This document shows, one piece after another, positions 35,101-41,137 of a stretch of 54,465 nucleotides of DNA (the first letter of the stretch is position 1; each line of letters opens with the position of its first letter). The DNA comes from Gemmatimonadota bacterium (GTDB lineage: Bacteria; JAAXHH01): the NCBI GenBank assembly GCA_026702745.1, contig JAPPBT010000029.1, positions 1-54,465 of the forward strand. Reading direction: 5' to 3'. The notes beneath the pieces were generated by a model. That model was not told the DNA's origin. It did not search any database and saw only the letters and a program-made list of their open reading frames with translations. The translations under genes and the position numbers were made by a program.

Positions 35101-35434
35101 TGAATTGCGCCGTGCTGCGCAGCCGGTAGTACTGGTCGAAGGACAGGACCAGCGGCACGCGCCGGCCGAGTCCGCGTTCCTCGTCGATGTAAGCCAGCAG
35201 CTGGAGATCGGGATAGACGACGGTCCGGCCGTCAAAGAGCCACGGCGCGTCGGAGAGCGTAAGGAGCGGCGGTTTGCTTTGCCCGCGGGCGATTTCGTCA
35301 ACCTCTTCGAACGTTACGAAGTACAGCCGTGCGCTTTCGAGCCGGATCGTCGGGCCTTCCACTTGCGCCTGCGCGGCGAAGGTCCACGCGGTCACCAGCA
35401 CGAGGCTGAGGAAAATCGTGAAATTGCGTTTCAT
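29105..35434 (-). CDS. sprA: SprA-type outer-membrane translocon of type IX secretion
   Basis: At 2,109 residues this has the size of SprA/SOV, the giant outer-membrane beta-barrel pore of type IX secretion in Bacteroidetes and related FCB phyla. It has a signal peptide (MKRNFTIFLSLVLVTAWTFAAQAQ is split here as basic start, hydrophobic core, AQAQ). NQEFTVTGNIGEKIEVNI and DFEGSKEETDLGVRRSGW resemble SprA signatures, and the whole length is rich in alternating beta-strand sequence. Acidic DxNxDGxxD-like calcium loops occur near residues 930-1060 (VNDDGRLDTEDD, DPDQNRRPDTED). The C terminus ends in aromatic strands. No other type IX gene is in the window. It starts without a clear Shine-Dalgarno site. 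An Ala/Gly/Ser/Pro insert near residue 1090 comes from a 15-bp repeat. Confidence 0.88.
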   Translation of the reverse strand: MKRNFTIFLSLVLVTAWTFAAQAQVEGPTIRLESARLYFVTFEEVDEIARGQSKPPLLTLSDAPWLFDGRTVVYPDLQLLAYIDEERGLGRRVPLVLSFDQYYRLRSTAQFRRMWRTSVLSYVFDTQTRLSQEGLLTLDVPVNLPTFLGGGSPVIRILGNQRIEMDMASEWTEGSASTATNRFSRTPNVSMKQNQEFTVTGNIGEKIEVNIRQNSEAFTDLDNNLAIRYQDVFDDGREGNGILKSFEAGNVSLELKNTEFTGYTQQHTGLFGIKTTGQLGGFHLTAIASQEKGEGESATFQAGSQGSNRSIRDLDFRRRTYYFIDERYRRNFSRRDVNGSHIAAEDSVRLIQVYVSGQVTLTNQARLVNASAFPEPPVYDAEGVLIQGSEEGEFIEGKFRFLESDEFYINEQFGYIALNTPLQEDDMLAVYYETVNLDGEIRKYGRLDGDVPLLRLLKRQQERPPDVQDDPSQWGTWQYEWRNVYYLGQTDIDPNSFDLRIYRIESEGEHSEIDENGTPYVQLLGLDRRGVDAHSEPDRRVDIDYSLINFERGELIFPDQYPFAPMLTRNSAGQLAYPDTQDDGLPDETPGIYNLSNEQIIREHSRLHKYFLEVEYRNQLSQYALGRTNIIEGSEIVRLNGQQLQRGTDYIILYEVGQIRFTNEEALTPDADVTVQFQFAPFFKPVSNTLLGLQGEYQFSERSWIKGTLLYRSDKSLEQKSRIGRETGRYMMWGIDARLEFEPDFMTSFMDFISPADLGDEASSLIIEAELAQSVPNPNILGDGFIDDFEGSKEETDLGVRRSGWRPSSPPDRHTHGQRGRLTWYNPLEQVDVRQIYPTREVTGRDQLQHVLIMEFDPTEPDLRWGGIHADSTFNAPGQPMGPDDVMNRWGGLMHPLSGSYVDQTRSRFIELWVNGNRGELHIDLGVISEDVNDDGRLDTEDDRSDGFGNNLLEPEEDIGLDGLRDEDEAGFNPVTNPDPHGDNFAFEGTQGGNVPVDQVDYSKINGPEVNASDPDQNRRPDTEDLDYSGFLDVQNDFFKFVVNLSPDHEDTMFVAGGDQERSNWENPDSWRLYRIPLDTGVSGADPAGAGSTGASPTADDTGVQGNADTEAMVGGGVTSNRAYDGSVGMPRFDRIETVRLWITMVNEPVQMRIASINIVGNQWQEDFQGAITDSSGFPVPDEKLAEYEETFDVAVKNTYDNPGDYTTPPGAIIEYDRVTGLQIKEQSLSLTYTNLQPHHSAQAYRTLFTFQDYTLYNSLRLYIHGSDHFEGDRSPEFFIRFGSGEFDYYEYRTRVVPGWDDANHLRVVFDDLTILKSETEAARVTATTADTTYSVILSDGKERPVRFKEGPPGTGSTVAIAELEGNKQYRVLGAPALARIRHITVGIYNPYDTELEGGELWLDELRAGDVRRDRGLAGRLKIDADFADVFSLFGTVRSVGSHFRRIGGEEAGSRTTVMNFSTLLNLGNMLPENWGLSVPVRLRWRNDLRLPRLQVGSDIVLLNSEQREAQRTENTDRSFSTSISKRVGSTNPFVAWTLERIRFDYTSTNYFRHSVSRIDTTGAYRARLQYNLTPRKRIQWPILGWMPLPDFISGLTFNPFPVRLELFSEINRDRRIYLNRPGRTVEAGDTSETPSVISDRSERFTRYLNRNIRAIMEPFRSLRMNYNLAVSNDMKSDSTVSFTSLEFGPETSFRQNLGLDYRPEITTWFRPSYNFTTSYAENRNPQLQLVGASPEARTITFNNQQGVRTNVNMARMVSNVFGSTSRRSEPGDSGWFRRNLADRFVTVLNNLSPVTLSFTVSRNQNFFNAVSRPTLRERMGLSDYFSVPFDTLGTGDGVSGIQRNQESEANRSSFNVGTGINYRGATFSIRPTWVSTHNRSTTLNRKQRNTTWPEMNLRWSPNPRSMGEFGRLFRRIELSSGFSRRNSKSTDLKQQDLAVAQGAATGGADPGESAITRTTTTTLSPLFGFVFDLNAGLVLRGNFTTSDGLTQFGRNATDQKLQTRSMTIAVDYRLRPGVRIFGRRTSGDINARLQFTRNSNRTLISRIGGDFQANNGQNQNRFSVTTDYRFSRYVRGGLTLELTNTLNVVTQQKRLRRGGGLWTEFVFN
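32151..32195 (-). repeat. 15-bp tandem repeat inside sprA
   Basis: Three degenerate 15-bp units beginning GCGCCGG (32151-32165, 32166-32180, 32181-32195) encode Gly/Ala/Ser/Asp/Pro-rich loop sequence. They sit between two predicted strands of a periplasmic or extracellular domain. Confidence 0.8.
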
Positions 35435-35514
35435 AGATTAACGAAAATATACCTGGGGAGCGACGCTCGCAATACCTGTTGGTACGTCTGAAGGACGACT
35501 GAAGGTCACCTTGC

Positions 35515-35554
35515 GTTCCATGAAGGGAAGCCGAGTTCCATGCCGGGAAGCCCG
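35515..35554. repeat. 20-bp direct repeat upstream of sprA
   Basis: GTTCCATGMMGGGAAGCC with a two-base tail is repeated at 35515-35534 and 35535-35554. It lies between the divergent sprA gene and a candidate rightward promoter. Confidence 0.82.
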
Positions 35555-35566
35555 CCGGCAAAAGAC

Positions 35567-35595
35567 TTGACACGGCCCGGAGCCGTGATTAGCGT
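35567..35595 (+). promoter_or_regulatory. candidate promoter for the 38-residue membrane protein
   Basis: A perfect TTGACA (35567-35572) is followed by a 17-nt spacer and TAGCGT (35590-35595), a weak -10. The spacer contains an inverted repeat (ACGGC-CCGGA-GCCGT), a possible repressor site or fortuitous hairpin. Confidence 0.4.
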
Positions 35596-35700
35596 AACCT
35601 TGCACACCGCATTCGCGCGAGCGCTGTTTGTACGAGCGCGTTCGTGCGGCCGGCCGCCTTCGGCCCCGATGCTGAAAATGAAACCTGGAGTTTGCTTCCC

Positions 35701-35817
35701 ATGGAACAACAAGCCACCGAGTTGACCACGGGCGGATGGGTCTTTCTCATCCTCGCTTGGACCGTGATCACAGGCCTGACCGCCGTTTGTTTTTACCGGG
35801 TAAGGAAGTTGGATTAG
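35701..35817 (+). CDS. 38-residue single-pass membrane protein
   Basis: The frame encodes a short polar N terminus (MEQQATELTTGG), one hydrophobic helix (WVFLILAWTVITGLTAVCFY) and a basic tail (RVRKLD). The positive-inside rule places the tail in the cytoplasm. GGAG at 35687-35690 precedes the ATG by ten bases. I cannot assign a family with certainty; its form recalls small accessory subunits of membrane transporters. It lies alone between sprA and the moaD block. Confidence 0.6.
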   Translation: MEQQATELTTGGWVFLILAWTVITGLTAVCFYRVRKLD

Positions 35818-35821
35818 ACCC

Positions 35822-35859
35822 GGCGGGCTTCGCGGTTTCCGGCGGGCTTCGCGGTTTCC
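35822..35859. repeat. 19-bp perfect tandem duplication
   Basis: The 19-bp sequence GGCGGGCTTCGCGGTTTCC occurs twice back to back (35822-35840, 35841-35859), starting five bases after the stop of the 38-residue gene. The rest of 35860-36086 holds no gene that I can support apart from the moaD promoter. Confidence 0.95.
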
Positions 35860-36013
35860 CCTCCGTGATTCCCGGTTTACAGGCAGCCGCCTGGCTGCCC
35901 TTCACACTACGTCAAAGATCAACACTGAACCCCCGGTGTCGATTCCTCGCCTACACTCCGTTTTACGTCTCATAGCGACAGCGAGTCTTCCCGATCCTGA
36001 ACGTGCGCCCCGC

Positions 36014-36042
36014 TTGACATTCGGGCGTTTTTGCCTTATCCT
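36014..36042 (+). promoter_or_regulatory. sigma-70-type promoter for the moaD block
   Basis: A perfect TTGACA (36014-36019), a 17-nt spacer and TATCCT (36037-36042) lie about 45 bases upstream of the moaD ATG. It would drive moaD, moaE and the NifS-like gene, which follow closely. Confidence 0.6.
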
Positions 36043-36086
36043 GTAACGGTTTTCCCGACTACGATTGACGCCTGCAAAGGACCGCA

Positions 36087-36353
36087 ATGCGGATCATCGT
36101 CAAATGTTTCGCGGGATGCAAGGACGCGGTAGGCGCGGCGTCGGTCGAGGTGAATCTCCCGGCGGGGACCACCGTGGGCGAGGCCTTTGCGGAACTTGTC
36201 GATTCCTATCCCGGCCTGGCGAGTTATGACCGGAGCGTTATGCTGGCCGTGAACCGCGAATACGCCGACCGGCAGTCCGTGCTGGCAGATGGTGACGAAC
36301 TGGCGTGCATTCCGCCCGTGAGCGGCGGCGCTGAGAGCTATCCGCGGCGCTGA
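36087..36353 (+). CDS. moaD: MoaD/ThiS-family sulfur carrier with C-terminal extension
   Basis: This 88-residue beta-grasp protein resembles the small subunit of molybdopterin synthase: MRIIVKCFAGCKDAVG, then TTVGEAFAELVDSYPGL, MLAVNREY and LADGDELACIPPVSGG. The Gly-Gly that must be C-terminal for thiocarboxylation lies at residues 80-81, but seven further residues (AESYPRR) follow before the stop. A 13-bp direct repeat (36319-36331, 36357-36369) brackets this tail, so a local duplication may have displaced the original stop. As encoded, the carrier would need C-terminal processing. AAAGGA precedes the ATG. moaE lies 47 bases downstream. Confidence 0.85.
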   Translation: MRIIVKCFAGCKDAVGAASVEVNLPAGTTVGEAFAELVDSYPGLASYDRSVMLAVNREYADRQSVLADGDELACIPPVSGGAESYPRR

Positions 36354-36400
36354 ACATGAGCGGCGGCGCCGTTGCTCCATAAAGAGGTATAGTCAAGCGC

Positions 36401-36814
36401 GTGTACAAGATTACGAGCGAATACATAAAGCCGGACGCCCTCTTTGAATGGTCCCTCAAGCCCCACCACGGTGCGGTGGTCACCTTCGCCGGAACCGTGC
36501 GGAACCACTCGGACGGCCGGCGGACCCTGCGCCTGGAATACGAGGCCTACGCCGAGATGGCCGAAGCCAAGATGCGGGAAGTGGGCGAGGAAATCCGCGA
36601 GAAATGGGGCATCGAAGACGTCGCCATGATTCATCGCGTCGGTACGCTCGAAATCGGGGAGATCAGCATCCTCATCTCCGTGGCGACCCCCCACCGTAAA
36701 AACGCATTCGAGGCCTGTTCCTACGCGATCGACCGCGTCAAGCAGATCGTGCCCGTCTGGAAGAAGGAGATCCGTGCAGACGGGGAGCGGGAATGGGTGG
36801 AACGCAATACCTGA
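36401..36814 (+). CDS. moaE: molybdopterin synthase catalytic subunit MoaE
   Basis: This 137-residue protein carries the MoaE signatures GAVVTFAGTVRNHSDGR, LEYEAYAEMAEAKM, HRVGTLEIGEISILI, TPHRKNAFEACSYAID and the active-site VWKKEI near the C terminus. It transfers sulfur from the MoaD thiocarboxylate to precursor Z. The start is GTG at 36401 with AGAGG at 36383-36387, a rather distant ribosome site. Confidence 0.92.
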   Translation: MYKITSEYIKPDALFEWSLKPHHGAVVTFAGTVRNHSDGRRTLRLEYEAYAEMAEAKMREVGEEIREKWGIEDVAMIHRVGTLEIGEISILISVATPHRKNAFEACSYAIDRVKQIVPVWKKEIRADGEREWVERNT

Positions 36815-36830
36815 AAACCGGTCCCCAGTC

Positions 36831-37982
36831 ATGATCAACCTGGACCACGGGGCGGCGCCACCGGTTGACCCCCGTGTCATCGAAGTGATGGAGCCCTGCC
36901 TCCGCGAATACGTCGGCAATCCGTCAAGCCTTCACCGGGCCGGTGTGCAGGCGCGTAACGCACTGGAACTGGCGCGCGGCCGGGTAGCGGGACTGATTGG
37001 CGCTAATCCCGGCGAGATCATATTCACAGCGAGCGGCACCGAAGCGGACAACCTGGCCGTCAAGGGGATTGCCCAGGCAAGATCAAGTCGCGGGCGGCAT
37101 ATCGTCGTTTCAAGTATTGAGCATCACGCCGTGCTGTATGCCGCGAAAGCCATGGAACGGCAGGGATACACCGTCACGGTAGTTTCTGCCGACGGGGACG
37201 GCGTCGTGCGGCCCGACCAGGTCGCGCGGGCCATGCGAGACGACACCGTTCTCGTTTCCGTCATGCGCGCCAACGATGAGACCGGCACGATCCAGCCCGT
37301 GCGCGAAATCGCCGGGATCGCCCACCGGAACGGCGCGGCTTTCCACACCGATGCCGTGGCTGCCATGGGGCGCCTGCCCGTTGACGTACACGATCTGGAT
37401 GTGGATGCCCTGTCCCTTTCCGCCAGATCCCTGAACGGCCCGCCAGGCGCCGGTGCCCTCTACGTGAAGTCCGGCACCCGGCTGCGTCCCCAGGTGGAAG
37501 GAGGCGTCCAGGAAGACGGACGCCGCGGCGGACACGAAAACATCCCTGCGATCGTGGGTTTCGGCAGGGCGGCGGAATTGGCGGTGGATGAATTGCCTGC
37601 CCGGATCGACCGTTTGAAGCGGCTGGATAAGTCGCTGTTGCGCGGTTTGCGGGACCGCCTGCCGGATGCCGTCATCAATGGACATCCCGCGCTGCGCCTG
37701 CCGGGTCATATCAACCTTTGGATACCGGAGGCCGATGGCGAGTCCGCGGTCCTGATGCTCGATGCCCGGGGCTTCGCCGTTTCCGTCGGTTCCTCTTGCG
37801 CCGCCCACGCGGCCAAGCCCTCGCACGTGCTGCTGGCCCTGGGACGGACGGCGACCGAAGCCCGGTGCTCGCTGCTGATTACCGCCGGTCCGGACACAGC
37901 GGAATCCGAGGTCGGTGAGGCACTGGACGCACTCGCCGAGGTCGTCGGAGAACTGCGCGCCATCGCCGGCGTGACGGCCTAG
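36831..37982 (+). CDS. NifS/IscS-like protein lacking the PLP lysine
   Basis: This 383-residue protein aligns over its length with class V aminotransferase-type cysteine desulfurases: INLDHGAAPPVDPRV, GNPSSLHRAGVQARNALE, FTASGTEADNLAVKG, SSIEHHAVL, ANDETGTIQPV, HTDAV and a Cys323 loop (VGSSCAAHAAKPSHVLLALG). The segment that should read Ser-x-His-Lys reads Ser-Ala-Arg199-Ser200, so both the PLP lysine and its His are gone. The Gln that contacts PLP is Ala177. Normal desulfurase chemistry is therefore not expected. It may be a sulfur-relay or regulatory protein, or use an unusual mechanism. The ATG at 36831 is chosen because the upstream extension overlaps moaE. Confidence 0.85.
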   Translation: MINLDHGAAPPVDPRVIEVMEPCLREYVGNPSSLHRAGVQARNALELARGRVAGLIGANPGEIIFTASGTEADNLAVKGIAQARSSRGRHIVVSSIEHHAVLYAAKAMERQGYTVTVVSADGDGVVRPDQVARAMRDDTVLVSVMRANDETGTIQPVREIAGIAHRNGAAFHTDAVAAMGRLPVDVHDLDVDALSLSARSLNGPPGAGALYVKSGTRLRPQVEGGVQEDGRRGGHENIPAIVGFGRAAELAVDELPARIDRLKRLDKSLLRGLRDRLPDAVINGHPALRLPGHINLWIPEADGESAVLMLDARGFAVSVGSSCAAHAAKPSHVLLALGRTATEARCSLLITAGPDTAESEVGEALDALAEVVGELRAIAGVTA

Positions 37983-37991
37983 ATCCAGGGC

Positions 37992-38054
37992 GCCACCGCG
38001 CGGACGACCGACGCCACCGCACGGACGACCGAAGCCACCGCGCGGACGACAGAC
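37992..38054. repeat. 21-bp tandem repeat, three copies
   Basis: Three 21-bp copies (GCCACCGCRCGGACGACMGA with one variable end base) occupy 37992-38012, 38013-38033 and 38034-38054. They fill most of the 101-base gap between the NifS-like and TusA-like genes. The unit is a multiple of three, which would be expected if it arose inside a former reading frame. Confidence 0.93.
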
Positions 38055-38083
38055 GCGGTCATTTCAGGGAGGCACGACGAACC

Positions 38084-38317
38084 GTGATCCAGCCGTCCAT
38101 GACCCTCGACACCTTCGGTCTGCTCTGTCCCGTGCCGATCATGAAGACCGCGTCGGCCATCCGGGAGATCGCAGTGGGGGAAGTGCTGGAAGTGCTGGCC
38201 GATGATCCCCAGATCCTTGAGGACATGCCGGCCTGGTGCGCGAGTAACGGGCACGCGTTGCTCGACACCATCGAGGATGGAGAAGAGTACAAGCTGTTCG
38301 TAAAGAAGGTAAAGTGA
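38084..38317 (+). CDS. TusA/SirA-like sulfur carrier
   Basis: This 77-residue protein has the TusA-family core DTFGLLCPVPIMKTASAI with the CPxP motif (Cys15-Pro-Val-Pro18) that carries persulfide sulfur, then VGEVLEVLADDPQILEDMPAWCASNGH and a terminal beta-strand. It may relay sulfur for tRNA thiolation or molybdenum cofactor. GGGAGG lies at 38067-38072 before the GTG start; ATG at 38099 is an alternative that would shorten it by five residues. It sits between the NifS-like protein and mrp. Confidence 0.9.
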   Translation: MIQPSMTLDTFGLLCPVPIMKTASAIREIAVGEVLEVLADDPQILEDMPAWCASNGHALLDTIEDGEEYKLFVKKVK

Positions 38318-38486
38318 TTGCCCCGGCGGACCGCCTGATGTAGATTGCGCATCGAGAATCGACCACCGGTTGGTTGACGTTCGACCATTGGATAGTTACC
38401 GTTCGACCTTCGAGTGGTTGACGGTTGGAATGTAGCGGTTGCGCGGCGCAGTGCTGCGGCACATCGCCACCGAGCAGGAGCAGAAG

Positions 38487-39572
38487 ATGGCCCATGAAGT
38501 GACCATGCGGGACGTGGTGGACCAGTTGAAACAGATCATGTACCCGGGATTCGACCGTGACATCGTCTCTTTCGGCCTGGTGAAGAACGTGCAGGCCTCC
38601 AACGGGCACGTGGCCTTCAGCCTGGCCTTTTCCACGCAGGACGAATCCACCCGGCGCCAGATCACCATGACGGCCAAAGAAGCCGTGGAGCGCATGCCCG
38701 GGGTGCAGGACGTGCAGATCACCGGACCGCCGCCCGGACAGTCGGCCACGGCCCAGGGACCAGCGGGCGGCCCGGCGGGACAGCACGGTCAGCACGGTCA
38801 GCCGGGCAAGATCGAACTGCCGGGGGTGAAGACCATTGTGGCGGTGGCCAGCGGCAAGGGCGGCGTGGGCAAGTCCACGGTCTCGGTTAACCTGTCGGTG
38901 GCTCTGGCCGACGACGGCGCGAGCGTGGGCCTGCTAGACGCCGATATTTACGGACCCAGCATCCCGACCATGATGGGCGTCAAGGACCAGCCCGGCGTGG
39001 TGGGACAGAAGATCCTGCCCATGATCGCCCACGATATCAAGATGATGTCCTTCGGATTCCTGATCCCGGAAGACCAGTCGGTCACCTGGCGGGGTCCCAT
39101 GGTCCACCAGGCCGTGCAGCAGCTTCTGAGCGACGTCCTGTGGGGAGAGCTGGACTGCCTCGTCATCGACATGCCCCCGGGCACGGGGGACGCGCACCTG
39201 ACACTGACCCAATCCGTGGCGCTGACCGGCGGCCTCGTGGTGACGACGCCGCAGGACGTGGCCCTGATCGACGCGCGGCGCGGCGTGGCCATGTTCCAGC
39301 AGGTGAACGTGCCCATACTCGGCATCGTCGAAAACATGAGTTATTTCAACTGTCCCCATTGCGGCGAGCGCACGGATATCTTCACGACGGGCGGAGGCAG
39401 ACGGGCCAGCGAGGCGCTGGGCGTGCCCTTCGTCGGCGCATTGCCCATCGATGCGGCGGTCTGTCTGGCAGGCGACCAGGGCACCCCCATCGTCCGTCGG
39501 GATCCGGACTCGCAGCAGACGGACGCCTACCGCAAGGTGGCGGATACGCTCCGGGCGACGATCGGGGTATGA
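38487..39572 (+). CDS. mrp: Mrp/ApbC iron-sulfur cluster carrier ATPase
   Basis: This 361-residue protein has an N-terminal MIP18/DUF59 domain (VTMRDVVDQLKQIMYPG), a Gly/Gln/His linker, then a P-loop ATPase: VASGKGGVGKSTVSVNLS, LLDADIYGPSIPTMMG, IDMPPGTGDAHLT, and the cluster-binding pair in NCPHCGERTDIF. It scaffolds or transfers iron-sulfur clusters. The ATG at 38487 has GGAG six bases upstream; a TTG at 38439 has none. The linker contains a 9-bp repeat. Confidence 0.93.
   Translation: MAHEVTMRDVVDQLKQIMYPGFDRDIVSFGLVKNVQASNGHVAFSLAFSTQDESTRRQITMTAKEAVERMPGVQDVQITGPPPGQSATAQGPAGGPAGQHGQHGQPGKIELPGVKTIVAVASGKGGVGKSTVSVNLSVALADDGASVGLLDADIYGPSIPTMMGVKDQPGVVGQKILPMIAHDIKMMSFGFLIPEDQSVTWRGPMVHQAVQQLLSDVLWGELDCLVIDMPPGTGDAHLTLTQSVALTGGLVVTTPQDVALIDARRGVAMFQQVNVPILGIVENMSYFNCPHCGERTDIFTTGGGRRASEALGVPFVGALPIDAAVCLAGDQGTPIVRRDPDSQQTDAYRKVADTLRATIGV
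38781..38806 (+). repeat. 9-bp tandem repeat in the Mrp linker
   Basis: CAGCACGGT occurs twice in tandem and a diverged third copy follows, encoding a QHG repeat exactly between the DUF59 and ATPase domains. The frame is kept. Confidence 0.85.
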
Positions 39573-39586
39573 GGGAGGCTCAAACC

Positions 39587-40627
39587 ATGTCCAAACCCGT
39601 GAAAGCAGTCGGATTGCTGTCCGGCGGACTGGACAGCACGATCGCGGCCGCCATGCTGATGCGGCAGGGCATCGAAATACAGGGACTCACGTTCTACACC
39701 GGCTTCTGCGTGGTGGAACACAACCGCAGGTCCAAGACTCGGAAGCGCAAGAAACCGGTGCGCAACGAGGCCCTGCAGGCCGGCGCCAAGCTCGACCTGC
39801 CCGTCGAGATGATCGACATCTCCGGTCCGGACTACCTGAAAGTCCTGACCGATCCCAAATACGGTTACGGAAAAACCGTGAATCCATGTATCGACTGCCG
39901 CATCTTCATGTTCCGGCGGGCCCGCCAGTACATGGACGAGATCGGCGCCCAGTTCATGTTCACCGGCGAGGTCCTCGGCCAGCGGCCCATGTCCCAGCGC
40001 CGCCAGCCCATGAACGTCATCGACCGTGACGCCGAACTGGACGGCCTGTTGCTGCGGCCTCTCTCCGCAAAGCGCCTCCCGCCCACCGTACCGGAACAGG
40101 AAGGCTGGGTGGACAGGGAAAAGCTTGGCGACATCCAGGGACGTTCCCGCCAGAAGCAGATGGAAATGGCCGAGGAGTACGGCATCGAGGACTATCCTTC
40201 ACCCGCGGGAGGCTGCTGCTACCTGACCGATGCGAATTTCGGCCGGCGCATCCTCGACTTCTTCGAATTCGAGGGCAAGGAAAACCTCACCATGGACGAC
40301 GTGATGCTCCTCAAGATCGGCCGACATTTCCGCGTCAAGCCCGACGTCAAGGTCGTGATGGGGCGGGAAGAAGGGGAAAACAAGTTCCTGGAGCGCTACA
40401 CACCGGGCCGGTGGAGACTGGAAACGAAGGACGTCACGGGTCCGACCACCCTGGTCGAAGGCCAACCCACCGACGACGACCTGCGTCAGATCGCAGGCAT
40501 GACCGTGCGGTACGCGGGTTCAAAGGCCGATGCCGGCACCCCGGTCACCTGCCGCTACGAAGATGCCGAACGCATCCTCGAACCGTCCCCGGTCGAGGAA
40601 TCCGTGCTGGAGACGTGGCGGATTTAG
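39587..40627 (+). CDS. PP-loop ATPase, ThiI/MnmA-like tRNA thiolation protein
   Basis: This 346-residue protein has the PP-loop SGGLDSTIAAAMLM (residues about 10-23), two conserved Cys motifs (NPCIDCRIFMFRRA and PSPAGGCCYLTD) and the segment FTGEVLGQRPMSQRR. The C-terminal part (LLKIGRHFRVKPDVKVVMGR) is a small domain seen in a family often labelled tRNA 2-thiouridine or 4-thiouridine related. It probably activates a tRNA or other substrate with ATP for sulfur insertion. GGGAGG precedes the ATG at 39587, 14 bases after mrp. The TusA-like neighbour is a plausible sulfur donor. Confidence 0.85.
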   Translation: MSKPVKAVGLLSGGLDSTIAAAMLMRQGIEIQGLTFYTGFCVVEHNRRSKTRKRKKPVRNEALQAGAKLDLPVEMIDISGPDYLKVLTDPKYGYGKTVNPCIDCRIFMFRRARQYMDEIGAQFMFTGEVLGQRPMSQRRQPMNVIDRDAELDGLLLRPLSAKRLPPTVPEQEGWVDREKLGDIQGRSRQKQMEMAEEYGIEDYPSPAGGCCYLTDANFGRRILDFFEFEGKENLTMDDVMLLKIGRHFRVKPDVKVVMGREEGENKFLERYTPGRWRLETKDVTGPTTLVEGQPTDDDLRQIAGMTVRYAGSKADAGTPVTCRYEDAERILEPSPVEESVLETWRI

Positions 40628-40704
40628 GGGCGGTTGGAGTGCGGTCCTGAGCACTCATCAGCGCGCGAATCCCCCTTACACTTTAACCCACTGTCTGATC
40701 GAAG

Positions 40705-40736
40705 CACGATAATTGGCGCATGTGCGCTAGATCGTG
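40705..40736. other. nested inverted repeat between genes
   Basis: CACGAT (40705-40710) pairs with ATCGTG (40731-40736), and inside it GCGCA pairs with TGCGC around a TG loop. There is no T-run after it, so a terminator role for the PP-loop gene is uncertain. The rest of 40628-40842 holds no gene that I can see and is AT-richer than its surroundings. Confidence 0.4.
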
Positions 40737-40842
40737 AATATGGATCTCGACCATTGTATATAACGCAACAGGCTAAGTGTTTCAATTTTTGGTGGGGGTT
40801 TTGATATTTGTGCGTGTGGTTTCATCTTGACCTTTGGGATCA

Positions 40843-40863
40843 TGTAGCTACATTGAGGCTACA
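40843..40863. promoter_or_regulatory. palindromic operator-like site upstream of dinJ-like gene
   Basis: The perfect palindrome TGTAGCTACA (40843-40852) is followed five bases later by a further half-site GCTACA (40858-40863) directly before the AAGGAG ribosome site. RelB/DinJ antitoxins repress their own promoters through such palindromes. A TTGACC at 40827-40832 could be the -35 box. Confidence 0.5.
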
Positions 40864-40878
40864 AGGAGATCGTTTACT

Positions 40879-41136
40879 ATGAATTCTGATACAGTTGTTC
40901 GAGCACGAATAGACAAAGACACCAAAGCTCGAGCTATGACAGCGCTTCAGGCTATGGGCTTGTCTATGTCCGACGCGATTCGATTGCTTTTGGTACGCGT
41001 AGCGAACGAGAAACGGTTGCCTTTTCCAATACAGGTACCACGTCCTGCAACCACCAAGGCAATGAAAGAACTGGAAGAGGGTAAGGGTCAGAGATTCGAA
41101 AATGCCGAAGGTTTGTACCAAGACCTCGATATCTGA
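40879..41136 (+). CDS. RelB/DinJ-family antitoxin
   Basis: This 85-residue protein has the ribbon-helix-helix DinJ start: TVVRARIDKDTKARAMTALQAMGLSMSDAIRLLL, then the toxin-binding C-terminal part with the conserved LPFPIQVP. AAGGAG at 40863-40868 precedes the ATG by ten bases. No RelE/YafQ toxin follows; only a 36-codon frame beginning MLIPVR is found. The local base composition is lower in GC than the flanks, consistent with an acquired module. Confidence 0.85.
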   Translation: MNSDTVVRARIDKDTKARAMTALQAMGLSMSDAIRLLLVRVANEKRLPFPIQVPRPATTKAMKELEEGKGQRFENAEGLYQDLDI

Positions 41137-41137
41137 A

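Noticed and set aside
32288-35491. Open frame of over 1,000 codons on the plus strand
   Set aside because: It is antisense to sprA, has no ribosome site or family resemblance, and results from the codon bias of the GC-rich gene opposite.
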